From Numida meleagris (lineage: Eukaryota > Chordata > Aves > Galliformes > Numididae), in assembly GCF_002078875.1 (NCBI RefSeq), contig NC_034410.1:96990384-97054383 (forward strand): a DNA stretch of 64,000 nucleotides, given 5' to 3'. Every line of letters begins with the position of its first letter. Within the stretch, counting starts at the first letter, position 1. The translations under genes and the position numbers were made by a program. Shown piece after piece: positions 9,473 to 22,019 of this stretch. A model generated the notes under the pieces. That model made no database searches, was not told where the DNA came from, and saw nothing but the letters and a program-made list of their open reading frames with translations.

Positions 9473-12400
9473 AGTAAAATTGTATGACCAGAATCAATGC
9501 AGTGAGAGAGAGACTCCATACATTCTGAGCAAGTTTTGTTTTTTTTTTTTCTTGAATATTTAGTAATGAAATACTCTCTACAAGGTGGAAAGGAATGCAC
9601 TATTTGATCAACAGCCTTATTTTTCTAATGAGAAACAACAGTATATTAATCTCTTCAAATAGGCAGCAACTTTTCAGGGCCCTGAGTGCATCAACAGATA
9701 TCGGTTGCCCTGATGCAGCTAATAGCTGAGGCTGTTTTGAACAGCAGAAATTGAAAATGTGCACAATAAAGCATATTTTCTCAGTTCAGATTTGTGGTCA
9801 TCCCTTTCAATCATTTTTCATGGTTTCTTTAAAGATAGATGCATCAGGTTCAAAGATTTTGCAGTGCATTGGGAGTCTGTAAATGTTATTATTCAGGGCA
9901 GTTAAATGCCAAGCAAAGTTCTATACTCTCTTTTATGGTATACAAACATACCTTCACCAAGTAGCAGTGGGTCAGGAAATCATGTGTCTCACTCTCACAG
10001 TTAGAAAATTGTTAAGAACTGATGAGAATGAGTGTAATAGAGCAATAACTGGAAAGAGAACTGGCACGAGTCATCTGCAGTAACAGTGTAATCAAAGTGA
10101 AGATCCACCTGCAGGACAGGCCTAGAGAGAAGCTAGCGCAGAATCTTTCTACAGATACCAGAAAGTTGATAAAATGGATCTGAAAATAGTTCAATCTGAC
10201 ACTATAAGGAAGACAAGTTATCATTTCGTTAAAACCCAGAAAGGAGTCAAAATCTTCATTTTTGTGTTAGGTCATATTTAAAAAGTTCTCTTCTTGATGG
10301 AGGTGTGAGTTTGAGATGGCTCTACCGTGGCCTACTCCCTTCAGTGAGTCCCAGGCCTAGAATGGAAGAGTGGCAGACAGCCCCTGGCCCAGTGGTCGTG
10401 CAGTCATTGCAAGTCGTAGTTTCCCTGAACAATTCAGACTTCTTTCAAACTAATTCTGTTCAGTGGACTTCTTGGCATGTGCCTTGGCTACAGCCCCTTC
10501 CGAGCAGATCAGGAACAGAGCATCCTGTGGGAATCCCCCCCTGATGCCTAGCATCTTCCCCCTGGGCACTTGGGTGACCTAAATCTCCGTGCTGGCTTGT
10601 GGTTCAGGATGAACAGCAGTCTGGCAAGACAGGAAATAGATCTGTGCAAATCACAGAGGATGTGTGAAGGGCAGTCCCAGAGCATTTGCACTGTGGATGG
10701 TGGATAAGTGGATTCAGAGATGGCTTTATCCTCTAGGAAGGGAAGGTGAACTACACTGTGCAACTAAAAGACGTGGTTCAGAATGCAGAGTTGGTTGGCT
10801 GTGTAACCCCATGGCATCAGCAAACTGAGAAGATCTGACCTACTCCAACATGGGCATGGGGATGTAAGCATCCCTCTGAGGGGACACTTGTTCTTGGATG
10901 GGTGACCCTGAAAAATAATCACAAATGGAAGGCTGGCTGCTCTGCCTACCTGGCACAAGGGAAGAAGTAAAATATGCAAGTAATCATGCTCAATGTGCAC
11001 GTGCCATGTTAGTGGCATTGAAGGAGCAAAATGTGTTAAAAAAGGATGCAAAGATTTCTGAGGATAAGAACACACAAAGCCTATCTTAAAGAAACGTGTG
11101 CTGCTCCTCGTTCTATCTTCATGAAAACTCTTATCTCCAAATCAAAGAAACAAAATAAGTCTAACTGCTTGTTTTTTCAAGATAAGCCAAATTTTCATTG
11201 CCTCTCCTCTAACTTGCACTGGCATGCTGTACACTGCATGCTTTTGTGTCTGCTTACCAGAAGTTATCAGTAGATAAGCAATACGCATAAACTAGAGCTT
11301 TGAAAGTGAAAGGACTTTTCATTTCTCATCAAGTTCCAAATACCCTGAGGTTTTGTTCCTCAGCAGTTTTGAGAGTTATAGGTGGCATACACTAAGCAAG
11401 CACAGCCTCCTATTGCATCTATTTCTCATTGAGTCAAGTCACAAACTAAAATTGTCCCAGCATATTTAATCCAATTTAAATCCTAAAGTACATGTGAGTG
11501 AAAGGATGTAATGTATTATTTACAGCCAGTCCATTAGCCTAAGGGTTAATGGCATTCATGTCCATTAAAAAAAAAATAGTACTGTTGATAGGAAGTTTTG
11601 AGAACTAGACAGCATCTGTGAAATATTAATTCCCTATGCATAGGTCATCATGAAGAACAGCAGATTGCCCTTCCAAGTGAAAGGCAGAAAGTCCCCTGGA
11701 AACATTCTACCTGCACTGCTTCCTATGTTGAATATTTTCCAGCATTAGTGCTAGCATTTGTCTTCCTTTTAATCCTGGATAGCAGAGAGTTGACCTTGTC
11801 CCATTCTGCCCCTATTTTGTCAGAATATGAGTCTCTGCAAGATACTTCTCCTCTGCAGCACTCCTCATTAAACAGGATATCCACAACCATCCTTTAACTG
11901 GTTTTTCTTTTATTCCAGTAAGATGTCCCACCTCACAAATGCATGGGTTTTTTTTTTCCAAAGAAGCAGTTAAAACCGCTGTAGTAACATCAGTTAGCCA
12001 CTGAACGCTATGGAGGCATCAAAAAGTGGCACCAGCTCAGTTAGCTATGAGAAAGTGCATCTTCTCTCTCTTCCCAACATACAGCATGTGTATGCATGGG
12101 AGTGCATCAAAGCAGAAGAGGCAAGGGTAAGGGTGCTCTGCTCCTACTGCTTAGCAAGCAGGATAAGAAAGGGACAAAATATCAGGAGCCAAAGAGAAAT
12201 GAAACATTTTACATCTAAGCAGATTTTTAAAAATAAATATAACTGCTTGTTTTTGAATAATTGAGCTTAGAAAACCTTTATCACTTGCACCAGTGTGAAA
12301 CTCTCCAAGCAGGACTTAGTTCCCCACTGTTAGGGCTCCTTGCGCTCAGTGTGAGCGGCTCCTTAGTCTCAGAGAGAGTGGTTTTCAGACTCTGTGGTTT

Positions 12401-13444
12401 TCAAAATGCTGCCTGGAAAGAGATGTGAACAGGAAGAATGCAGAGAAAGGAAGGTGTGTGCATGCAAATGTGCAATCATAAATCCAGCTCAGTGGGGTTG
12501 TGTATGCTCAATTAATAACAACATTTTATTTAAATAAAAAAATTGTGGCCACCCTGGTAGAGAGCAGATAGATTTTTTTTTTTTTTTTGCTGGTATTGCA
12601 GAGAGTGTCCCCTTAAATCAATGTTATTTTTATTCATTTTATTCATTTTCCTGCCCTTTGCTCTCAGCGAGTCTCATTGCCAGTGGAATATCTGAGAGTG
12701 AACGATGCAGCTTTCTTATTTCACTTTTTGACTTTGATATTTTCATGGGGGGTTCACTGGAATAAATGATGCTTGGAAATATACCGGTGTTCTCAAGGGA
12801 TTCATCCATCTTTATTCAGAAAGATTTCTTGTATGCAGTGCTTGACAAACATATTCCACTAAATCATTACTTTGATCCCACCCACATTCCAATACCACTG
12901 TGCATACTTTGTCTGACTTTCTTTATGAATCACCCAATAAAACACATCCAGCTCAAGATATTATTGGCAACATTACAGTCTATGTACATTAAATCTCATT
13001 TTAAACAAAACCCTTTGAACTTGAAGTTTTACCAGTGCTCAAATCCAAGAAAAAGTCAAAGTGCAATAATGTAAAACTTCTTAATGTGCTGACGATAAAA
13101 ATATACCCGATGCCCCTGAACAGTTCCCACAGTTAAGAAATATTACAGCTTACTCGTATACCACAACCGGACACCTGGTGGTTCAATCCTTGTATGACGG
13201 TTTTAAAAAAAAAAAAAGGTGATTCATACACCACATGTACAAATTTGATTTGGAAATGATTGAGATAATGAGCCAGGAGTAGCTTTAGGAGTGTAATTGC
13301 CCTTTGACATCTTCAGCAATTTAATTAAACAAAGGAACAGTTTTTGGACCAACAGTTCTTTTGATACTTTTGATACTCGGTATTACAAACAATCTTGCCC
13401 CATATATTGCTAGTTTTCATAACTTTTACTGTATCACCATCTTC
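9473..13444. other. Intergenic DNA, no gene recognised
   Basis: About 4 kb of unique sequence between a CR1 fragment and the solo LTR. Reading frames are short and none resembles a known protein. Several homopolymer runs occur (T-tracts near 12571 and 9538, an A-tract near 13204). I see nothing else to annotate. Confidence 0.6.
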
Positions 13445-13449
13445 CTCAG

Positions 13450-13980
13450 TGTCATGGTTTTATGATTTTCGGTTATTGGTATCCCACATCATAACATCAT
13501 GTAGTGAATGTACCTGGTCCTCAGAAGAGAAGGACTACTACAGTCCCCACGGTACTTTGCTCCTCTGTTACCATTTTCCAGCCGGAGGAAAAAGATAAAA
13601 GCTCACAGTATAAAAACTTGCAGATCACGAGACCTTGTCCCTTTTTTCCGCCGTCTCTCGTCTTGGCAGCACCTCGCTCTCCGGCCGTGTTATCGTCGGT
13701 AGTAGAGTAAGGCCTACCTTGATTTTGGGACATTCTCTCTCTCTGTATTGGATTTATCAGCTTAAATTGTAATTATATTGTATTATAGTATATTGTTTTG
13801 CATTCCGATATTTTATTTAGTAAATTAGTTTGTTTCTCCTCAGATTGTTGCTGCTGTTCTTTGCTCTCAGGGCCATCTCCCTACCCTTTTCCCCTTTCCC
13901 CTTTTTCCCGGGACGTGGGCCCGTGGGTCCCCCGTCCCCTTCGTCACGGAATCGGGCCTAATGCCCATAAACCGTTGACA
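13450..13980 (+). mobile_element. Solo LTR of an endogenous retrovirus, with 5-bp target site duplication
   Basis: A 531-bp block begins TGTCATGG and ends GTTGACA, so its ends are the inverted repeats TGTCA/TGACA. It is flanked on both sides by CTCAG (13445-13449 and 13981-13985), a perfect target site duplication. It contains a TATA box on the plus strand (13609-13616), GC-rich sequence after it (R/U5-like), an AT-rich centre and a C/T-rich 3' part. No internal retroviral sequence is present, so this is a solo LTR left by recombination between two LTRs. A 5-bp duplication fits ERV-L-like or some gamma-type bird families better than alpharetroviruses, which make 6 bp. I cannot name the family. 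Being intact at both ends with identical duplications suggests a fairly recent insertion. Confidence 0.9.
13609..13616 (+). promoter_or_regulatory. TATA box of the solo LTR
   Basis: TATAAAAA lies about 160 bp into the LTR, where a U3 promoter is expected. It points toward PPP4R1, about 7 kb away. Activity is unknown. Confidence 0.65.
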
Positions 13981-13985
13981 CTCAG

Positions 13986-16900
13986 AGATTACACATGCTT
14001 TTTACATGTATTTGTATTTTCTGTGGTTTTGTGTGCATTTATTTCAGATACAACACCTCATGCTTTGGATTCCCTCCCACTTAAATAACTAAGAAGTTCT
14101 ACTTAGAAACTGGCATATGTCAAGAGCCATTGTTCAGTTGTCCTCCTTATTTTGGGTAGCTTTTGGTGATTGCTTTCTGTTATACAGTCCTTGCTTATAG
14201 TGTGAAGATTCTACTCGTTTTATAATGCTGTAAATAGGACTCAAAACAAGTCCTTTTACGATATCCTCAGCCTCTGATTTTAGAGTCACAACAATTTGAA
14301 TTATTTTTTCATTGAATTGATCTATGCTATGTTTTGCATATTTTTCACTGGTTTCCTAACATCATGCCTCTGTCTGTCCACATGTCTATCTTGGCACAGT
14401 GCTGCATGAATGGTAATTACATGGCTGATGACTGAGTTGGAAGATGTCTAGAATGAGTCTGTAACTGCCCTTAAAAGACAATACAAATACACACATCCAA
14501 AGACCAGCTCCTCCAAGGGTCTACAGAAATATGTGTAACTGACCCTGAAATTCAGTAAGCTTTCTACATGTGTTGAGGTTATCTAAACAAAGAGCTCTTA
14601 GGGTATAACCCCTTGACTTCTCCACCCCTAGCATTTTTTAGGATTGACAGATACTAGCAATTGCACAATCCGAGATAACAAGCCATGTCCCAGAGCAATT
14701 ACTCTCCTAACATGCATCCCATTGGCACCTACCACCCTTTGGATCAGCAAAAGAAAGAGCCTAGCTGCTTGCATAGGCATGTACCCAATTCTCCCTGACT
14801 AAGTGGATTACACTCTTGTTGGCTGAACAGGGTGGCCAAGAAGACTTCCAGTTAGCTAGTATTCACACAGCTTGTGAAACTGTGTCACCATTGAATCTGA
14901 CCTAAAAAAAAAAGGTCTTCAGACAGGTTGCCAGACTCTGCTCTTGCCAAGGTTTGGGTTTTGTTTCCATTCTACTTTGAAGAAATGCAATGTGAGGACA
15001 AGAAAACAGAGAGAAGGTTCAAAAACTGTTTACGAAAACAGAATTAAAAGTCCTGCACAAAAGAAGCTGGCTGAGAAGATTTCAGGATAGAGGAGCAAGA
15101 GGGCGGGCAAAGCCAGTGCTGCAGTGAGAAGAGAAAGGGAGGGACTGCTTGGAAGGGTGTGGAACTAATGTTGGAAAAGCAGGTTTGGTGACAGCTGTAG
15201 TTCGGGTCCATTTGTCTCTCTGAGATGTGTTCTGGGATCTGAATAAGTCACCTCTGATTCAGCAGAAGAGTGTGAGCCTGTTGTATGCACCAATATCTGG
15301 GCAGGCCTAGAGAGATGCAAATTTAAACTTGGTAGACCAGGAAATGAAGGAGCAAACAAATGCAAATATATTCATCTGAAAATCAGGTTGGGTAGTGCCA
15401 GGTAGGGACTGACTGGGTGGGGAAGGGAGACTGCGTGAGTTGAGGGAAGGCTGGAAAGCCCAGCTGTCTCAAAGGCAAGTCCAACAGGGATGCAGGGTCT
15501 GTCCTGACATACAGCTCAGAGCAGGGACATGTGTTATATTATACCTGTCATATATGTAATGGCATCAGAGAATGGAAAATAGCAAAGATCTTTTTATGGT
15601 TTGTTTGTTTTTTTTCCCTATTTTCCATCTCAGGAAACCTCTTGCTTCAGGAAAACTGCTTATTTCCTGATAAGCAGTACTAGGCAGGCCATTTTACTTC
15701 TTTTGAACTCTGTTTCTTTACCTGAGAGAGAAGAATAATGACATTTATTTCCTTTCAAAAGGATTTGGAATTTTAGAGTGAAAGGGGAAGATACCAATGT
15801 CCAACTACAACGGTATTCCAGCTGCACGTATGTGTGGTTGTTGGAATTTCTTGAAATAGCCAGCCTAAATTCAGCCTTTTTAAATTGAAAAAATAATCTA
15901 AAAAATTAAAAATCTCAACAGGCAACGAAGGAAAGGATTCAGAGTTTCTCATTGCCCAGTCTTGTTTCTTTACCGTATGCTGGTGAGTCACAGACTTCTG
16001 AGAACCAGGAAACAAGGAGCTAAGGCACATCAGTACACCTGAACTCTGCCCTGTTTGAGCAGTGATTCAGTCTTCCCACACCAAATGTAAGCGTGACACA
16101 CGATTCCCGAAACAGAGTACCTCAGAGCTGCAGCACAGCTCCCTGCTGAAGGAAACTCGTGTGCGGGTGTGTGATATTGAATGAGGAACCCTGCGCATAT
16201 GTGGTACTGCAACACAGAGACCCAACTCCCTGATGCAGCCCCTGATATGTTTTTTCTTTGTCCTCTTTCACAGTGAACTTGAGCACCAGTAGGATCAGAT
16301 ACAGACATAGACTTTCACTTGCCCGCCACAAAGACTACCCTCACGCAGTGTCTATAGCCAAAGGAGTTAGGGATACTGCCACTGGTAGTGGTCTGAACAG
16401 TAAAATATAAATGCTGGACTATCTCCTATATGCATGCTATTCCTTTGACCACATGCAGTACCACTGCCATCCTCCAAGATCACTTGAACTTGTCACTATT
16501 CTGGAATGACTGGAATGATATGAGATACCCACAAGGCAAACTTAACATCATGTTAACTGAGCTCTTTGTCAGCAAATTTTGGTGTTAATCCATTCATGGC
16601 TATCAAAGTAAAAAGCCTGCTAGGGCTGTCAAGTCCTGCATCTCAGCAGAGTTCTGAACAGGTGCAGCTTTTTACCCAGGAAATGGGTGAGGTTAAATAA
16701 AACTGAGTGGTGCACAGTCTAAAACCTTCATATCCATTAGGGATGTTTCAAAAAAAGCCCCACTCCAATAAAAAGCAACAGCAAAAGACCTCCAGTATTT
16801 TTATCAGAGATAGGAAAAAGAAAAAAAAACAAAAAACAGAAATAGGTCAGGAGAAGGGAAGGAGAACAGGAGGGAGAAGAAAGGAAAGGCTTTATGAAGA

Positions 16901-19900
16901 ACATCCCTTCTTAGCAGAAATGTATCCATGAGATACATTTTCAAGTGCACATCAACAGTGTCCCAGGCGTCAGCCATCAGGTTTCCATGCTCATCCTTTC
17001 ATATTTCAGGAACCCATGTGCTTATGCATGCATATGTACTTTAGCCTCTCTCCTTAATTGTGGGCCAGTTTTGGTTAAGCACTATACAACAAACAGAAAG
17101 ATAGCCTTTAAAGTAAGGAGCGTATGCCTTAACGAGAAAGTGTCACATATGTGTGCAGACAGAATCCTGGGGGTGGGCAAGAAGCTATGAGTCAGTATTG
17201 CTCAAGAGGATAAGCAGTTGTATTATGCACCAGCAGTGTAACCCCAAAGCATTTTTGTAGGCTTTACAGGAAAATAGCTTTGCAGAGGAGTCTGGAGGAG
17301 GATGGTGAGATGGTTCTGCAGTATTTATGGTAAGCTCGTCCCACATGGGAAGGGGAGCTGGGAGAAATGCAGAGCTACTTAACATGTGGACAGTGAAAAC
17401 TGGCACTATTGCTTGGTGACACGGTGACTTGCCTCTTCAGAACAAATATAGGAAATAGAGTATTTCATGTATGAGTGCTTGGGCTTGAGCTCCTCACACC
17501 TGGAGCAGTTCTGTCTGAAGAAATGGTTATCCAACTACAGAATCCCTTTTTGCAAATATATCTGGATGGATATTATGTATCTCATGTCTTAGCTGGTCAT
17601 TTATGTAGGTCTTAAAGGATTTGTGCAGTACTTTATGTAAATGCCATAATACCTTGTTGATTACTGTGGGCCTTTGTGAGATACTCCATGCAGAAGCAGA
17701 ACAGGTGTCTTCTGCCCCATGCAGATCATCTTGCCAGTGAGTCTTCCATCTGTTCCTTTGCACCCAGAGCTTTCACTTCCATTATTTACAATGTGTTTTT
17801 CCATGAGATGCAGTGTGAACATCTGCTTATTCATTTCTTAAATTTTGTACTTTCCAGTGCTTGCATGGGCACTCAGATTATGAGAACTCCAGCACAAAAT
17901 CTGTTAGAACATTTTGGCAGGCGCTGTTCTGCTTGTTCTTTAACACGTCCCAGCTAATAAAACAAGCCTGTTATGAAAATTTTCATGTATAATTAGGTAC
18001 CTTGTTTTCAAATGGCAGTTCACCACTCTGAAAGAACCAGCATGTCACACATTTCTGGGGTGCCTGCCTTGTTTGTCACCTGTGGTGGGCAATCTTACCA
18101 TGGATACGAACTTTGGAACTGGCCCTCAAAGAGTGCCAGGGGATTTACAGGTCTCCTGAGGCCAAGAACTTTAGAAATATCTGGTTACTTATTCATTAAG
18201 TGGGTTTTTGCATTGCATGGTGGCTTGAAGCCAAATCACAAAAATTTTTCTCCATGTGCGTTTCCACTGTATGAGCCAAAGGTTTTGCCAGAGTATTTCT
18301 GTTTGCAGAGGAAGACACCTCTCCTGGTAACTGCCAGCAACAGTACCAGGACCATCTGCATCTGAGAAACAGATCGTTATTCTGGGGATAACTTGTAGCA
18401 AAAAAATTGCAATTCTCATACAATTATAACTTGTATTCCAAGGTTAAATCACTTTGATCCTTGTTATCTGTGCTTTAGATCCCACACACTCCTGCCCATA
18501 GAGAACATCACTAATCACTGCTTGAGAGGAACACACATGCATAGCGTGATCCAAAATTAATTTATATGAATTTATATTAAGTATGATCTTTTGTAATCAT
18601 CATTTGCCTTGCTTTATTGCATAAATGGTACGCTGGCAATAACTAACGCTATTAATATATTCTTAAGTAGTTCTGATGCACTCCAAAGTATAAACCCAGT
18701 TGCAGTTTATGTATCTCATTCAGTTTACTTTCTCATTCTGATAGTAATAGGCATTTTGCTGCTCTCAGACCACTGCAACCTACAGCTAGCATGCATTAGT
18801 GACTCTTTGTAAAAAGATGGAAAGAGAAACCAAAGCTCTCGATTCTTTTGGTAAAACCAAGCACAGAACGTTTTAAGGCTACTGCTGTTGATTTCAAAGG
18901 AAGCAAAACTGGGCTTGGTCCGTGGTGAAGAATGTAAAGTAGAAAGAAACCATCCTGGAAATAACTCACAGTAAGAGATAAAGATTTGGTCTTAAATTAT
19001 ACTCTGGTTTTTTGGCTCTAGGTCTACTATTATTATACTCAGCATTGCTAGGTAATGGAGATGTCAAATGTTTCCACTGAATCTTCTCTTCAATTATGCC
19101 AGCAGAGAATAACATGGTTCATATAACGTAGTCATGGTGAATTTATTTGATTTACTCAGATTTTGAGGTTATCTATCTGAATAAAAGCAAGTGTCAGACT
19201 ATCAGTACCCAGTAGACCCAGTGATTTCTCTAAAGATTGAATAGGTGTGAATGAGGGCACAGCTTATTCTAGAGGAATGTAAGGAAAGGGATGTATGCAT
19301 TCTAAAAGATGGCACATTTTCAGCCTCAATGGAAAAGGAATGAGTGTAGAGGTTTATAACTTATCTGACTTACAAAATAAAAGGAAAACAGCAGCATGAT
19401 GTTAAAAAGGAGCTTAGAAGACATGCTACCAAATATTAAGTTAAAAACTGAGCAACCAAAATGGCATCCTTTTTGGAAAAACTGGGCAAAAATAACTTTT
19501 TTTAAATTCTCCATGCAGTAACACCATCACTGATCATTACAGAGATAATGAGATGGTGGAACGCTGATAAGACTTCCTGAAAGCATCTGTATCCGTAACA
19601 GTCCTTTTCTTTATCAAGTTAATGCTCTGGGCATTAACTAATTAGAACATTGTTTCGTCCAACATTTTTCAGTTTCCTATCTACAGTGGAAAAATCTATC
19701 CAAATAGTTACAATTACTGACAACAAACATCATCACTAACTATAAGGCAAAGGCAGTGAGAAATGATGGATACCTTTATGCATACGTATGATTACATTTT
19801 TATAAAGTCAAAACAGAGAGCAGCCATGTAGAGAACCTTGGTATTTCTGAACCACGCGTAGAGAGCCTCTAGTATTTCTCAACTACATGTGCACAGCAGC

Positions 19901-20085
19901 CACAACCCACGAGGCCTCTCTCTGCATGCAGCTGACATGAGGAAGGTGCTCACTTGTGGCACATCAGTGCTTCAGCTACCTCTGGGGACTTCTTTCCATG
20001 CGACCTCACAAAGGCTGCAGCAGGGACTTCGATGGCAGGTGGCCTGTTCTCTCCAGAGAGCCTCAGAGCCCAAAGCAGGAACTTT
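13986..20085. other. Intergenic DNA, no gene recognised
   Basis: About 6 kb between the solo LTR and the CR1 copy preceding the PPP4R1 CpG island. It is AT-rich single-copy DNA with chance frames of at most about 117 codons. I recognised no transposon, tRNA or conserved peptide. Purine-rich sequence occurs near 16814-16890. Confidence 0.6.
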
Positions 20086-20409
20086 GAATCGTAGAGTCAT
20101 TTGAATTGGAAAGGACCCTTAAAGGCCATCTAGTTCAACTGCCCTGCAATGAACAGGGACATCTACAGCTAGGTCAGGTAGCTCAGAGCCCCGTCCAGCC
20201 TGACCTTGATTGTCTCCATGGATGGGGGCATCCATCACTGCTCTGGGCAACCTGTCCCTGTGCTTCACTGCCCTTATTGTAAAAAACTTTTTCCTTATAT
20301 ACAGTGTAAACGTCTCTTCTAGTTTGAAACCATTTCCCCTTGCCCTGTCACAACAGACCCCGCTAATGCCTATCCCCTTCTTTCTTATAACCCTCCTTTA
20401 GATACTGAA
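20086..20409 (-). mobile_element. CR1 LINE 3' fragment, about 320 bp
   Basis: A reversed tail (GAATCGTAGAGTCATTTGAA) leads through GGAAAGGACCCTTAAAGGCC, CTGCAATGAACAGGGACATC, CCCTTATTGTAAAAAACTTT and the reversed 'aaccccctgctgtgacagggcaaggggaaatgg' region to TTTAGATACTGAA. It is 5'-truncated and lies just upstream of the PPP4R1 CpG island. Confidence 0.93.
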
Positions 20410-21072
20410 TGGATGGCCTGGCTGCCTTGATTCCTCTGGAAGTGACCCAAAGTGAGGGGGCTGTGTGGCACAGCTGCCTCATGGGTAACCCACAGAGTTC
20501 TCAGTGTGGACATTCTTGACCTGACTACCTCATGGAAACCCCGTTCCTCGCTCCAGGGAATTCTATGAAGCCCAGCGTGAGGATTTTTGTGGTGCGACCA
20601 CCTCACGCAGACTCTTCTCTCCAAGTGACCCCCAAGAGCCCAGAACAAGGCTCCCAGCCCCGCGTTCCCCCAACGGCCAGGGCACGGCGGGGGCTGCGCA
20701 GCCGGGAGGTCAGACCCGGAGAGACCCCGCCAGGTGAGCGGGCCGGGACGTGCGGCCGTGCCCTCGCGGTCCCCGGTCTCGCCGCCGGCGGGCAGGGCCG
20801 GGCGGCTCCGGTCGTGAGTCAGTGCGAGGGGCGGGGAGCGCGGCGCGGCCGCGCCGTGTGCGAGCGAGCGAGCGAGCGCGGCTCTGCCGGGCGGAGGCGG
20901 GGGCAGCGTGTCCGGCCCAGACCCCTCCTCCCGCCTTCCTCCGCCCGCCCGCTCCCTGCGCGCCTCTCCCGGGGACGCGGGAGACGCCGTCGCCGGGCCA
21001 GGGGCCTGGATCGCGCCGGGCCTGTCCCCTCCCTCCTCCGGCCCCGCCGCCCGCTCACCGCCCCGCCGCGGG

Positions 21073-21787
21073 NNNNNNNNNNNNNNNNNNNNNNNNNNNN
21101 NNNNNNNNNNNNNNNNNNNNNNNNNNNNNNNNNNNNNNNNNNNNNNNNNNNNNNNNNNNNNNNNNNNNNNNNNNNNNNNNNNNNNNNNNNNNNNNNNNNN
21201 NNNNNNNNNNNNNNNNNNNNNNNNNNNNNNNNNNNNNNNNNNNNNNNNNNNNNNNNNNNNNNNNNNNNNNNNNNNNNNNNNNNNNNNNNNNNNNNNNNNN
21301 NNNNNNNNNNNNNNNNNNNNNNNNNNNNNNNNNNNNNNNNNNNNNNNNNNNNNNNNNNNNNNNNNNNNNNNNNNNNNNNNNNNNNNNNNNNNNNNNNNNN
21401 NNNNNNNNNNNNNNNNNNNNNNNNNNNNNNNNNNNNNNNNNNNNNNNNNNNNNNNNNNNNNNNNNNNNNNNNNNNNNNNNNNNNNNNNNNNNNNNNNNNN
21501 NNNNNNNNNNNNNNNNNNNNNNNNNNNNNNNNNNNNNNNNNNNNNNNNNNNNNNNNNNNNNNNNNNNNNNNNNNNNNNNNNNNNNNNNNNNNNNNNNNNN
21601 NNNNNNNNNNNNNNNNNNNNNNNNNNNNNNNNNNNNNNNNNNNNNNNNNNNNNNNNNNNNNNNNNNNNNNNNNNNNNNNNNNNNNNNNNNNNNNNNNNNN
21701 NNNNNNNNNNNNNNNNNNNNNNNNNNNNNNNNNNNNNNNNNNNNNNNNNNNNNNNNNNNNNNNNNNNNNNNNNNNNNNNNNNNNNNN
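21073..21787. other. Assembly gap (715 N)
   Basis: An unbroken run of N in the core of the CpG island. The edges are extremely GC-rich (CCCCGCCGCGGG at left, CGGCGGCGGCGGG at right), which is where sequencing commonly fails. The true length is unknown. The missing PPP4R1 start-codon exon is most likely here. Confidence 0.99.
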
Positions 21788-21838
21788 CGGCGGCGGCGGG
21801 AGGGCGGCGGGGAGAGGGGGTCACCGCCCCGCGCTCCG

Positions 21839-22019
21839 ATGGCCGCGGCGGGGGCGGCTGGCGGGGAGGAGGGTGCTGGAGCCGAGCCGGGAGCACGTGG
21901 GTGGCTTTTTGTTGGGGTTGTGCTCCCCGAAAGGGATGAGGAGGGCGGTCAGGACGGAGTTCTGTCAGGGCGCACGGGGCCGAGCGCGGTTCAAAACGCG
22001 GCTCGGGGGTGGTACCCAG
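21839..22019 (+). other. Candidate alternative first coding exon of PPP4R1 (unproven)
   Basis: An ATG at 21839 opens a frame beginning MAAAGAAGGEEGAGAE and reaches a strong donor CAG|GTGAGC after 22019. The length, 181 nt, leaves one base, which is the phase needed to join exon 2 at 35915 (needs one base before TT). A weaker donor GTGGGT at 21897 is also phase-compatible (58 nt). A comparable donor CAG|GTGAGC sits after 20733 on the other side of the gap, and the ATG at 20532 is again in phase with it (202 nt). Each phase agreement has a one-in-three chance. None of these peptides matches the acidic N-terminus I expect for PPP4R1, so they may be untranslated or not exons at all. Confidence 0.2.

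Noticed and set aside
13180..13195. GGTTCAATCC resembling a tRNA gene B box
   Set aside because: No A box at the right distance, no acceptor stem or anticodon arm could be paired, and no T-run terminator fits a tRNA-sized transcript.
13798..14088. 96-codon plus-strand frame across the LTR 3' end
   Set aside because: It crosses the LTR border and target duplication, so it cannot be an original coding unit.
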